A stretch of 5,455 nt of DNA from JANXQG01 sp037147235 (GCA_037147235.1 JBAWVO010000382.1:1-5455), one strand, 5' to 3'; numbered from the stretch's first letter, positions 1-5,455 are shown. Made by a program: numbers and translations. Notes: generated from the letters alone by a model not told the origin.

Positions 1-2
1 GA

Positions 3-1469
3 ACCGTGGGGATTAACGGTCTGGCAACGGTCACCGGCGGGAACCTGACCTTGACCGCCACCGACGCGGTGAGCCAGACGGCGGCGATTACGGCAGGGAC
101 GTTGACTGTGAAGACGAAGAAGGATGGTGGTGCGGCAATCACGCTGCCCAACAATTTCAATGACGTCAGCACGATCGACCTGCGGACTCGGAATACCGCA
201 GACACGGCTAATGCGGCCGGAGCGATTAGCTACCTGGACGCGACGGGGTTTACCGTGGCGGCTGTCAGCACGACGAGCGCGGTGCCCCTAACCCTGACGG
301 CCGGCGGTGGCATCACGCACCCCCCAGCGGCGGCCATTAACGCCGGTGGAACCGTCACGCTCAACGTGGGAGCCTCCAACATTGGTAGTGCTAGCTCGAT
401 CGCCGGGACGATCGTGAGTGCCGGGCAAGTTACCGTCAATGGAGGCAACGGTGCCGACATCCTCAATGTTCAACTCGCGACCGCCCATCTCGGCGCAGCC
501 GGGTTGATCTTTAACGGCGGGATTGGCTCGCCGAACGTCTTGCTAATTACCAGCAAGGTCGGGAACAATGTCTACTGTGTCGAGGAAGGCAGCACATCGA
601 CTATCTTCCATGGCACTGCGGAGAACCAACCGTATGATGCAAAACTCTCCTACAACTCCAACGTGCAGAAGGTTCAGATCGACGGCAACAACAGCGTCGA
701 TAACGTAACGGTTTCCGTCTCCAATATCCAAACTCCGACCCAGTTCTGGCTAAATGCCACCGCAGGTAAGCAAAGCACACTCAAAATTGATGCTATCGGC
801 CACACCGTGCAGAAGTATGCCATAGGCAATTTGTCGGCCAGTACGTTAGCACCCGACCTAGTCACCTCGACTCTGGTTTGGAACGCAGGCACCAATCCGT
901 TCGTGCCACTCCGGCCTGGCACGACGGCCCTCCCACTCACGGTTCCTCAAAAGTTCTCCATCAATAACGTGGCACTATTGCAGTACTTCGGCGGTATGGG
1001 GAACGACTGTGTCATCAACAACACCAGCACCAACTCGCTGATGGTTGGCGGCGGTGGAAAAGCAACACTGGTCGGCGGGAAAGGATCGAACGAACTTCTC
1101 GGCGGTGCCGGCACATCGCAACTGATCGGCCGAGGCACCGTTGACTACCTCCTGGCCAACTATACCGTCGATTACACCGGCGTGGTGGCACCGAACAATG
1201 GCATCCTAAAGAAGCTTGCCGTCACCAATGGCAACTATATCTATGACTTTCCCAGCGGTCCGGGGCTCTCGCTTGTTTTGTACGGAAGCAACGACCAGCA
1301 TTATACCGACATTAAAGTGATTCTACCGCAAAATTCCGGGAAACTGACGACATTGGAGTGGCTGAAGGCGGTTCTTTGGAAGACGGAGAACATTGTCAAG
1401 CAGGCACAGTCGGCCTCGATGTTGCGGAAGTTGCCCGGATGTCCAGACAAGTTACACTTCTCCGGCTGA
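3..1469 (+). CDS. Repetitive surface/secreted protein, C-terminal part (5' end outside window)
   Basis: The reading frame is open to the left edge. The GTG at 6 has no convincing ribosome binding site, so this is most likely the C-terminal ~488 residues of a larger protein. Numbering from that GTG, the composition is low-complexity Gly/Thr/Ala/Val/Asn with alternating beta-strand-like segments. Two related units occur at residues 14-37 and 95-121 (both start LTLTA and share AAI.AG), about 81 residues apart. Glycine-rich, Asp/Asn-containing stretches lie at 145-155 (GGNGADILNV) and 329-378 (GGMGND, GGGGKATLVG, GAGTSQLIG). They resemble degenerate RTX-type turns but lack the full GGxGxDxUx repeat. 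I infer a beta-helical or beta-solenoid exported adhesin-like protein, as found in very large planctomycete surface proteins. No autotransporter barrel, LPXTG or PEP-CTERM sorting signal is visible at the C-terminus. The last ~40 residues are a different, Lys/Leu-rich tail. The exact function is unknown. Confidence 0.8.
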   Translation, partial: TVGINGLATVTGGNLTLTATDAVSQTAAITAGTLTVKTKKDGGAAITLPNNFNDVSTIDLRTRNTADTANAAGAISYLDATGFTVAAVSTTSAVPLTLTAGGGITHPPAAAINAGGTVTLNVGASNIGSASSIAGTIVSAGQVTVNGGNGADILNVQLATAHLGAAGLIFNGGIGSPNVLLITSKVGNNVYCVEEGSTSTIFHGTAENQPYDAKLSYNSNVQKVQIDGNNSVDNVTVSVSNIQTPTQFWLNATAGKQSTLKIDAIGHTVQKYAIGNLSASTLAPDLVTSTLVWNAGTNPFVPLRPGTTALPLTVPQKFSINNVALLQYFGGMGNDCVINNTSTNSLMVGGGGKATLVGGKGSNELLGGAGTSQLIGRGTVDYLLANYTVDYTGVVAPNNGILKKLAVTNGNYIYDFPSGPGLSLVLYGSNDQHYTDIKVILPQNSGKLTTLEWLKAVLWKTENIVKQAQSASMLRKLPGCPDKLHFSG

Positions 1470-1480
1470 TTTCCAAACCA

Positions 1481-1545
1481 TTGGCTCTTCCGGTTCCGGG
1501 CGCGGAACGTCGGTGATTGTAATGGGACGACGCAGCGAGCCCCAA
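1481..1545 (+). repeat. Dispersed intergenic repeat, copy A
   Basis: This segment starts 11 bases after the stop of the surface-protein gene and matches 5401-5441 in the same orientation. The first 29 bases agree at 27 positions, and the first 41 at 34. It carries a perfect 6-bp stem, GTTCCG (1493-1498) with CGGAAC (1503-1508), around a GGCG tetraloop. A second weak dyad, TGGG (1523-1526) with CCCA (1541-1544), lies further on. The right limit is uncertain, because copy B is cut by the window edge. The look (TGGG, a GCAGCGAG-like core, then CCCA) resembles short intergenic repeats that I recall being abundant in planctomycete genomes. That part is memory, not a search. There is no T-run, so it is not a classical terminator. 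Confidence 0.55.
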
Positions 1546-1654
1546 CAAACCGCAAGCCCGAGAAAGATGAGCTGAAGATAGAAATCAGCCCGGGCGTCAC
1601 GGTCGCCGTTGAAGGTGATCGTTGGGATTTCCAGCACGATTCGCGGTCCGTCGA
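1546..1654 (-). other. Short coding-like remnant beyond the end of the transferase gene
   Basis: Read on the minus strand in the frame that overlaps the transferase stop, this stretch has no stop codon. It encodes a plausible segment (LIDGPRIVLEIPTITFNGD, then a hydrophobic FYLQLIFLGLAV) with mostly G or C at third codon positions, like the neighbouring real genes. The frame runs on through repeat A to a stop at 1452. There is no credible start: the only ATG (1740-1742) lies deep inside the transferase gene, and a CTG overlaps its TGA. It could be a decayed downstream gene, a frameshifted former C-terminal extension, or chance. I do not recognise the segment. Confidence 0.2.
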
Positions 1655-2395
1655 TCAGCTTCCGGCGTACGCTCGATTCAGTGCTGCCATTCTTTTTCGC
1701 ATGGCTGGCTGGTGGCTCAAAAATCCGGCAATCCTTTGCCATTCAAGGGCATCCGGCCCCAACGCATCGACAATTTCCAGGGCGTGATCCCAGTCGTCGT
1801 CGTTGGCGATCGTCAGCCGCACATCGTCGCGATCGATCTCTCCCGGAGCGGGAATCCAATGCACGCGAAACTTCTTCGGCCGCGTGTAGATGTAGCGAGT
1901 TACCTGTTGGCGATCGTCCGGGTCGCTCGCCAAGCGATGGGCACGATGCAGTGCCTTGCTGCGGAACCATTCCGCATAGACGCTCAGTGCCGCTGGGCTG
2001 CCGTCATGCGAGCCGTAGCCGGCGTAGTCGCAATCGTCGATCGCCTCGGCCGCAAAGACCAGCCGATCAATTAACGCCGGATCGATGAACAGGTTGTCGC
2101 CTTGGATTCGCACCACCGCTTCAGCCCGGTATTGCTCCAGGGCCAGCGCGAAGCGGGTTAGCATGTCAGGCGTGTGGCACTGAAAGACCGGCACGTCCAT
2201 CGGCACAAAGCGGCAGAGCGAGGGATGATCCAAGGTGTCGCAGGCCACCACGATCACACCATCGAGACGCATCGAGTCGGTCGCGCGGCGGATCACCCAT
2301 TCCAAGAGCGACTTACCCCCGAGTTTCCGCAGAGCGTTCAACCGAAACGCGGGCGAAGAGAAAGATGCCTGCACGATCCCTAAAGTTTTCAACAT
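1655..2395 (-). CDS. SpsF/NeuA-like cytidylyltransferase family protein
   Basis: The 246-residue protein has the length and order of the SpsF (spore coat polysaccharide) / CMP-sugar synthetase family, GT-A-like nucleotidyltransferases that activate sugars with an NTP, usually CTP, in the cytoplasm. Seen: an N-terminal strand LGIVQA (5-10); GGKSLLEWVIRR (26-37), matching the family's helix after the nucleotide loop; VIVVACD (47-53); PDMLTRF (76-82), where SpsF proteins have DVL.RY; VRIQGDNLFIDP (95-106) with the expected metal-binding Asp100; QQVTRYIYTRP (163-173), typical of SpsF; and VRLTIANDDDWDHALEIV (192-209), equivalent to RLTVD..D. Odd: the usual RMxSxRLPGK loop is replaced by SFSSPAFRLNALRKLGGK (11-28), so substrate or activity may differ. 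The start is fixed by a strong ribosome binding site. It is divergent from the ligase gene. The glycan served is unknown. Confidence 0.85.
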   Translation of the reverse strand: MLKTLGIVQASFSSPAFRLNALRKLGGKSLLEWVIRRATDSMRLDGVIVVACDTLDHPSLCRFVPMDVPVFQCHTPDMLTRFALALEQYRAEAVVRIQGDNLFIDPALIDRLVFAAEAIDDCDYAGYGSHDGSPAALSVYAEWFRSKALHRAHRLASDPDDRQQVTRYIYTRPKKFRVHWIPAPGEIDRDDVRLTIANDDDWDHALEIVDALGPDALEWQRIAGFLSHQPAMRKRMAALNRAYAGS

Positions 2396-2401
2396 GAGGC
2401 C

Positions 2402-2408
2402 CCTCCTT
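2402..2408 (-). promoter_or_regulatory. Ribosome binding site of the transferase gene
   Basis: On the minus strand this reads AAGGAGG, a full Shine-Dalgarno match, 6 bases before the ATG at 2393-2395. It settles the start codon. Confidence 0.85.
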
Positions 2409-2445
2409 GCACTAAAATTTCCATGAATCTTCCCAGACCACAGCT

Positions 2446-2475
2446 AATATACCACTGCAAGGCAAGGACAGTCAA
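2446..2475 (-). promoter_or_regulatory. Candidate sigma70-type promoter for the transferase gene
   Basis: On the minus strand there is TTGACT (plus 2470-2475) as a -35 box and TATATT (plus 2446-2451) as a -10 box, each matching 5 of 6 consensus positions and separated by 18 bases. Transcription would start near 2439, giving a leader of about 45 bases before the ATG. This is a consensus match only; planctomycete promoters are not well calibrated against it. Confidence 0.5.
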
Positions 2476-2498
2476 GGGGGAAAATAAATAGAGAGGAT

Positions 2499-2513
2499 GC
2501 TAGCAGTGCTAGC
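2499..2513. repeat. Short palindrome GCTAGC-AGT-GCTAGC in the divergent intergenic region
   Basis: Two copies of the self-complementary hexamer GCTAGC are separated by AGT, so the 15 bases form both a direct and an inverted repeat. The site lies between the transferase promoter and the ligase start, about 80 bases before the ligase ATG. It could be an operator or a small hairpin in the ligase leader. No partner protein can be named. Confidence 0.3.
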
Positions 2514-2577
2514 GGGTTTATTCAGAGGCCATCCGACACCCTCCCCCGCTTCTACACTAGCCAAAACGGCCTTTATC

Positions 2578-2582
2578 AAGGA
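2578..2582 (+). promoter_or_regulatory. Likely ribosome binding site of the lipoate ligase gene
   Basis: AAGGA lies 10 bases before the ATG at 2593. The alternative in-frame ATG at 2497 has only GAGAGG touching it directly and would add a 32-residue, non-conserved leader. The 2593 start is therefore preferred. Confidence 0.5.
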
Positions 2583-2592
2583 AAATAGAGCC

Positions 2593-3312
2593 ATGCGGTA
2601 TCTTGGTCTGACCTTGCCTAGTTTGGCAGAAAACTTAGCGCTCGATGAAGCCCTGCTCGAAGAGGCAGAAGCTGCGGGCCGGCCCTTGGAAACGCTGCGG
2701 CTTTGGGAGGCGCGTGAGCACGCAGTGGTTATTGGCCGCTCATCGCGAATCGCCGCCGAGGTTCGCGGCGACGTCTGCCGCGATCCGCACCTTCCCGTCT
2801 TGCGACGGATCAGCGGCGGAGCGGCGGTCGTCGTGGGGCCGGGCTGCCAGATGTATGCCGTGGTACTCAGCCTGCGGCTTCGTCCGCAATTGCGTTCAAT
2901 CGATCAGGCCCACGCCCAGGTACTCGGCACAATCGCCACGGCCCTGCAACCATCCGTCCCAGGGCTGACGTTCCGGGGCATCTGCGACCTGACCATCGGC
3001 GAGAAGAAGGTTTCCGGCAACAGCGTGCGGATCAAACGTGAGCATCTGCTTTATCATGGCACGCTTTTGTATGATTTTCTGCTGGAAATGATCGGCCGCT
3101 ACCTAGCCATGCCACCACGCCAGCCCGATTATCGCCAGGCCCGACCTCATGATGCCTTTGTGACCAACGTGCCGCTGGACACCGCCACGCTTCGCGCGGC
3201 ATTACAAACCGCCTGGGCGGCTTTCGAGCCTTGTTCCGATTGGCCTCAGGCAGCCACTCAGCGACTCGTCGCAGAAAAGTATTCACAGCCCAAGTGGAAT
3301 GAACAGTTGTAA
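2593..3312 (+). CDS. Lipoate-protein ligase A family protein
   Basis: This 239-residue cytoplasmic enzyme belongs to the biotin/lipoate A/B ligase (LplA-LipB) fold, which attaches lipoate or octanoate to the lysine of lipoyl domains (2-oxoacid dehydrogenase E2, glycine cleavage H protein). Seen: NLALDEALLEE (14-24), the usual N-terminal helix; LRLWEAREHAVVIGRS, matching the R.W....VVIGR substrate-pocket signature; RRISGGAAVVVGPG (71-84), the RRxSGGGAV loop, here with GGAA; CDLTIGEKKVSGNS (131-144) with the expected active lysine Lys139; and LLYHGTLLYD, with His155-Gly-Thr. A PPRQPDYR stretch follows, then a KYSQPKWN end that looks complete. It lacks the separate C-terminal domain of E. coli LplA, so the adenylation/transfer partner or exact reaction (ligase versus octanoyl/lipoyl transferase) is not settled. 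Cys131 sits near where LipM-type transferases have a catalytic Cys, but the alignment favours LplA. It stands alone, with a neighbour in opposite orientation on each side. Confidence 0.88.
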   Translation: MRYLGLTLPSLAENLALDEALLEEAEAAGRPLETLRLWEAREHAVVIGRSSRIAAEVRGDVCRDPHLPVLRRISGGAAVVVGPGCQMYAVVLSLRLRPQLRSIDQAHAQVLGTIATALQPSVPGLTFRGICDLTIGEKKVSGNSVRIKREHLLYHGTLLYDFLLEMIGRYLAMPPRQPDYRQARPHDAFVTNVPLDTATLRAALQTAWAAFEPCSDWPQAATQRLVAEKYSQPKWNEQL

Positions 3313-3319
3313 AGGTTTA

Positions 3320-3429
3320 GGACCGGCGCACCAATAACTGTCTTGCTTTGCGCATTCGCCGAGCGAGGGCAGACGGCACACAGCGTGTGCCTGCTACTTT
3401 TCTTGCGACACTTATTGATGCGCCGATCC
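3320..3429. mobile_element. 110-bp imperfect palindrome, MITE-like, filling the gap between convergent genes
   Basis: Terminal arms 3320-3342 and 3407-3429 are reverse complements at 20 of 23 positions (mismatched pairs 3323/3426, 3331/3418 and 3338/3411). They enclose 64 bases that contain a second hairpin. TTA precedes the left arm (3317-3319) and follows the right arm (3430-3432), as a 3-bp target duplication would. The right TTA is also the symporter's stop codon read on the other strand. Removing the element and one TTA leaves both stop codons intact, only 4 bases apart. A TTA/TWA duplication is known for IS5/PIF-type transposition; the link to that group is inference. Alternatively it is a native bidirectional 3'-end structure. 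There is no transposase and no credible ORF inside. Confidence 0.5.
3369..3402 (+). terminator. Candidate intrinsic terminator of the lipoate ligase transcript
   Basis: A perfect 7-bp stem, GGCACAC (3375-3381) with GTGTGCC (3385-3391) around AGC, can be extended by GCA/TGC across a 3-base bulge. A T-rich run, ACTTTTCTT, follows from 3396. It lies 57 bases past the ligase stop, inside the larger palindrome. In the minus direction the hairpin is not followed by Ts, so it would serve only the plus strand. The 4-base gap between stem and T-run makes it imperfect. Confidence 0.5.
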
Positions 3430-5241
3430 TTACCCGCGGAAATATAAATATGCTGCGAGAATCGCTGCCAGCACAAAGGCCGAGGCGGCCACTTCGCGCC
3501 AGTCCCAACTCGCCCGCGTGTTCCGCTTATCGGCCGCGGTTGTGGTGCCGAAGGTCAAGCTTCTGATCTGCACCTCCGACGGCGGGGCAGAAAGGTAGCT
3601 CACGCCCACCATCACCACCGCAGAAACGATCGTGATGAGGATGCTGAAGTACTGGAAGTTGATGTTATTGACGATCCAGAGGGCCGAACCCGGTACATAC
3701 CCTTCTTCAAAGCCGACCAGCTTCATCGTCACCGGAGTATCGACCAACATGCGGAAGACTCCCATCAAGAAGCCGACGACCATCGCCCACCAACACCCCT
3801 TGGCGTTGAGCCGCTTGAAGAAAACGCCGAAGAAGAAGACCACAAAAATCGGTGGGGCGAGATAGCCTTGAATCTGCTGCAGGTATTCATAGAGGCTGCT
3901 GGCCCCCTTGACCACGGGGATCCAGGCCAGGGCAATGACGACCATCGCTGCCGTGGCGATCCGCCCGGTCCGCACGATCTGCTGCTGCGTGGCCTTGGGT
4001 TTCCATTTTTCGTAAAGATCAATGGTAAAGAGCGTCGAGCAGGCGTTAAAGACCCCGGCCAGCGACCCCATCAAGGCGGAGAGCAGGCCGGCAACAACCA
4101 GGCCACGAAGGCCCGCGGGGAGTACATGGACGACCATCATTGGAAAAGCCGCTTGGGCATGGGCGGCCACCGCCTTGCCGTCGGCACCGACGATCGGCTT
4201 GAGGGCCTCGACCTTGCCGCTGGCAGCCAATGCGAAGCAGATCAGCCCAGGAATGATGAAGAGGTAGACGGGAAAGAGCTTCAGAAATGCGGCAAAGATG
4301 CTGCCACGCCGGGCCGTCTTTTCATCCGGCGCGCCGAGTGCTCGCTGTACGATGTACTGGTCGGTACACCAATACCACAAGCCGATCACCGGGGCGCAGA
4401 TGGCCATGCCCAGCCAGGGAAAATGGTTATTGAAATACCAGGCCCCATGGACCATCCCACCCGCGCTATCCTTGACCAGTTCCGGCCGCCAGACGAGCTG
4501 GCCGTCAGGCGGGAGGAGCGGTTTCCAGAGGTTGAACATGTCGGAACCGCAGATGGTGCGCAACTGAGTCCAGCCCGCGGCAAGGCTGTTGTCGCCCAGC
4601 AACAGCAAGCCGTAAATGGTCAGCGTGGCGGAACCGACGATGAGGACGATCGTCTGCACCACGTCGTTATAAGCCACGGCTCGCATCCCACCCAGCACGG
4701 TGTACAAACCGGTGAGCAGGATCACCAGCACGGATCCGATCCAGAAGCTGTCGATGTCCCAGCCACCTTCCTTCGGGCCAAAGTGGAAGTTCAAATCCGG
4801 CAGCAAGGCACTGAAGACCACGCCGCCGGCATAGATGCCCACGGCGATCTTGGAGACCACAAAGGTGATCAAGGATACGATCGAGAGCACGTACCGGGAG
4901 CCGATCGAGAACCGCTTTTCCAGGAACTCCGGCATGGTGAATACCATCGAGCGGGCGTAAAAGGGCACGAAGACCCAGGCCAGCATCAGCAGACACCATG
5001 CGTGCAGCTCGTAATGGGCCAGGGCCACACCGTCCTTGGCCCCGGAGCCGGCTAGGCCGACGACGTGTTCGGAGCCGATGTTGGAGGCGAAGATCGAGGC
5101 CCCCACGACCCACCAGCTCAGGTTGCGTCCGGCAAGGAAATAGTCCGCCGCCGTGTTTTTGCTCTTCGAGACGACCCACCAAGCCACCCCCAACAATAGG
5201 GAGAAATAGCCACCAATCATTACCCAGTCCAAAGTTTCCAT
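3430..5241 (-). CDS. SGLT-type sodium/solute (probably sugar) symporter, SSS family
   Basis: This 603-residue inner-membrane protein has about 14 hydrophobic helices, the last at 584-601, which is the size and layout of animal SGLTs and Vibrio vSGLT. It uses the sodium gradient to import a solute. Seen: ADYFLAGRNLSWWVVGAS (32-49); FASNIGSEHVVGLAGSG (51-67), with Asn54 and His59 at sugar-site positions of human SGLT1 (N78, H83); Glu78 (E102); TMPEFLEKRF (102-111); LWYWCTDQYIVQR (288-300), nearly identical to SGLT1; Lys321; FNACSTLFTIDLY (398-410); and YLQQIQGYLAPPI (453-465), with Gln455 at the Q457 position. These equivalences are from memory of the family. Sugar uptake is thus likely, though the sugar is unknown. 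Odd: Gly392 stands where SGLT1 and vSGLT have a sodium-binding Ser, with Ser393 kept. The ATG has an AAGGG site 7 bases upstream. Confidence 0.93.
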   Translation of the reverse strand: METLDWVMIGGYFSLLLGVAWWVVSKSKNTAADYFLAGRNLSWWVVGASIFASNIGSEHVVGLAGSGAKDGVALAHYELHAWCLLMLAWVFVPFYARSMVFTMPEFLEKRFSIGSRYVLSIVSLITFVVSKIAVGIYAGGVVFSALLPDLNFHFGPKEGGWDIDSFWIGSVLVILLTGLYTVLGGMRAVAYNDVVQTIVLIVGSATLTIYGLLLLGDNSLAAGWTQLRTICGSDMFNLWKPLLPPDGQLVWRPELVKDSAGGMVHGAWYFNNHFPWLGMAICAPVIGLWYWCTDQYIVQRALGAPDEKTARRGSIFAAFLKLFPVYLFIIPGLICFALAASGKVEALKPIVGADGKAVAAHAQAAFPMMVVHVLPAGLRGLVVAGLLSALMGSLAGVFNACSTLFTIDLYEKWKPKATQQQIVRTGRIATAAMVVIALAWIPVVKGASSLYEYLQQIQGYLAPPIFVVFFFGVFFKRLNAKGCWWAMVVGFLMGVFRMLVDTPVTMKLVGFEEGYVPGSALWIVNNINFQYFSILITIVSAVVMVGVSYLSAPPSEVQIRSLTFGTTTAADKRNTRASWDWREVAASAFVLAAILAAYLYFRG

Positions 5242-5248
5242 CGGTGTG

Positions 5249-5253
5249 CCCTT
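5249..5253 (-). promoter_or_regulatory. Ribosome binding site of the symporter gene
   Basis: On the minus strand this reads AAGGG, 7 bases before the ATG at 5239-5241. It supports that start. The N-terminus METLDWVMIGGYF runs straight into the first membrane helix, as expected for the family. Confidence 0.6.
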
Positions 5254-5285
5254 GTAAAAGACCTTGTGATTCTAAGAGGCTATCC

Positions 5286-5311
5286 GCCCCTCTCCCGGAT
5301 GGTGAGAGGGC
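5286..5311. repeat. Strong hairpin in the symporter leader
   Basis: CCCTCTC (5288-5294) pairs with GAGAGGG (5304-5310). CC (5295-5296) with GG (5301-5302) extends the stem across one bulged base (5303), leaving a GGAT tetraloop. It lies between the two TAGAAT boxes, about 45 bases upstream of the ATG. In a transcript from the distal box it would be part of the 5' leader. There is no T-run in either direction. Confidence 0.4.
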
Positions 5312-5333
5312 ATGCGAATGCTGCGCACGCATG
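5311..5333. promoter_or_regulatory. Dyad just downstream of the candidate -10 box (possible operator)
   Basis: CATGCG (5311-5316) and CGCATG (5328-5333) are inverted arms separated by 11 bases. The right arm abuts the candidate -10 box at 5334-5339. A dyad covering the predicted start of transcription is a typical place for a repressor to bind. The arms are short and no regulator is encoded in the window, so this is speculative. Confidence 0.25.
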
Positions 5334-5342
5334 ATTCTAACA
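5334..5342 (-). promoter_or_regulatory. Candidate extended -10 promoter element for the symporter gene
   Basis: On the minus strand this reads TGTTAGAAT: a TAGAAT box (5 of 6 to TATAAT) preceded by TGn, the extended -10 motif that can work without a good -35. No good -35 box is seen at 16-19 bases spacing. The same 9 bases TTAGAATCA recur at plus 5267-5275, so a second, closer start is possible. The leader from the distal box would be about 85 bases. Confidence 0.3.
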
Positions 5343-5400
5343 CGAAACGGCGGGACGATGCACTGGGTCTGCGGAGTTTGGGCAAATTTGTGCATGTTTT

Positions 5401-5455
5401 TTGGCTCTTCCGGTTCCAGGTGCGGAACGCGAATAATTGTAGGGTGGGGAGAGCG
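5401..5455 (+). repeat. Dispersed intergenic repeat, copy B (cut by window edge)
   Basis: This is the same-orientation match to 1481-1521: the first 17 bases are identical, and 34 of the first 41 agree. The hairpin of copy A is kept as GTTCC (5413-5417) and GGAAC (5424-5428), with the sixth pair lost (A opposite C). It continues as GTAGGGTGGGGAGAGCG to the end of the window, so its right limit is unknown. It lies about 160 bases upstream of the symporter ATG and is not part of a recognisable gene. Confidence 0.55.

Noticed and set aside
990..1140. True RTX calcium-binding repeats in the surface protein
   Set aside because: Only GGMGND approaches the consensus; the following units lack the Asp and the regular nonapeptide spacing, so calcium binding cannot be claimed.
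1481..1545. Repeat A as an intrinsic terminator for the surface-protein gene
   Set aside because: The 6-bp stem is not followed by a T-run on either strand.
1609..2088. Plus-strand frames of 150-159 codons opposite the transferase
   Set aside because: Arg/Ser/Pro-rich shadows of the transferase gene, with no ribosome binding site or motifs.
2497..2592. Upstream in-frame ATG of the lipoate ligase, adding 32 residues
   Set aside because: The extra residues do not match the family, whose members begin close to the NLALDEAL helix, and the spacing of the purine-rich stretch to that ATG is wrong.
3868..5055. 395-codon open frame on the plus strand, antisense to the symporter
   Set aside because: The protein is rich in Gly, Asp, His and Gln with no recognisable motifs. 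It lies wholly inside a clearly real symporter gene and is explained by the G+C-rich codon use of the opposite strand.
4667..5395. 242-codon minus-strand frame overlapping the symporter N-terminus
   Set aside because: Arg/Gly-rich shadow of the symporter in another frame; it would cover the symporter leader and has no family features.
1..5455. CRISPR array, tRNA or rRNA genes, transposase, toxin-antitoxin or phage genes
   Set aside because: Read on both strands, I saw no regularly spaced repeats, no cloverleaf and no coding region of these types.

Overview
The window looks like a piece of a Planctomycetota chromosome, probably a Pirellulales-like lineage. This placement is an inference. It rests on the style of the partial surface protein at the left edge, a lipoate-ligase-type protein with a C-terminal signature I associate with that phylum, an animal-like SGLT sodium/sugar symporter, and short dispersed repeats between genes. 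No rRNA or other phylogenetic marker is present.

Layout, left to right: (1) positions 3-1469, plus strand: the 3' part of a large repetitive, glycine/threonine-rich surface or secreted protein, open at the left edge. (2) 1470-1654: a short convergent gap holding a copy of a dispersed repeat and a possible gene remnant. (3) 1655-2395, minus strand: an SpsF/NeuA-like nucleotidyl(cytidylyl)transferase with a good ribosome binding site and a plausible sigma70-type promoter. (4) 2396-2592: a divergent intergenic region. (5) 2593-3312, plus strand: a lipoate-protein ligase A family protein. (6) 3313-3429: a convergent gap filled almost exactly by a 110-bp imperfect palindrome, with 23-bp terminal inverted repeats and TTA on both sides. 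It contains an inner hairpin followed by a T-rich run that could end the ligase transcript. (7) 3430-5241, minus strand: a 14-helix SGLT-type sodium/solute symporter. (8) 5242-5455: its leader, with two TAGAAT boxes, a strong hairpin, a dyad, and a second copy of the repeat seen at 1481.

The four genes alternate in strand (+,-,+,-), so none shares an operon with its neighbour here. Their roles (cell surface, glycan precursor activation, lipoylation, sugar or solute uptake) do not form an obvious pathway. I do not see a clear new multi-gene system. The most interesting signals are non-coding: the 110-bp palindromic element that looks like a miniature inverted-repeat element with a TTA target duplication, and the dispersed repeat pair at 1481 and 5401. 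At the protein level, the transferase has a departed N-terminal nucleotide-binding motif and the symporter has a Ser-to-Gly change at the predicted Na2 site.
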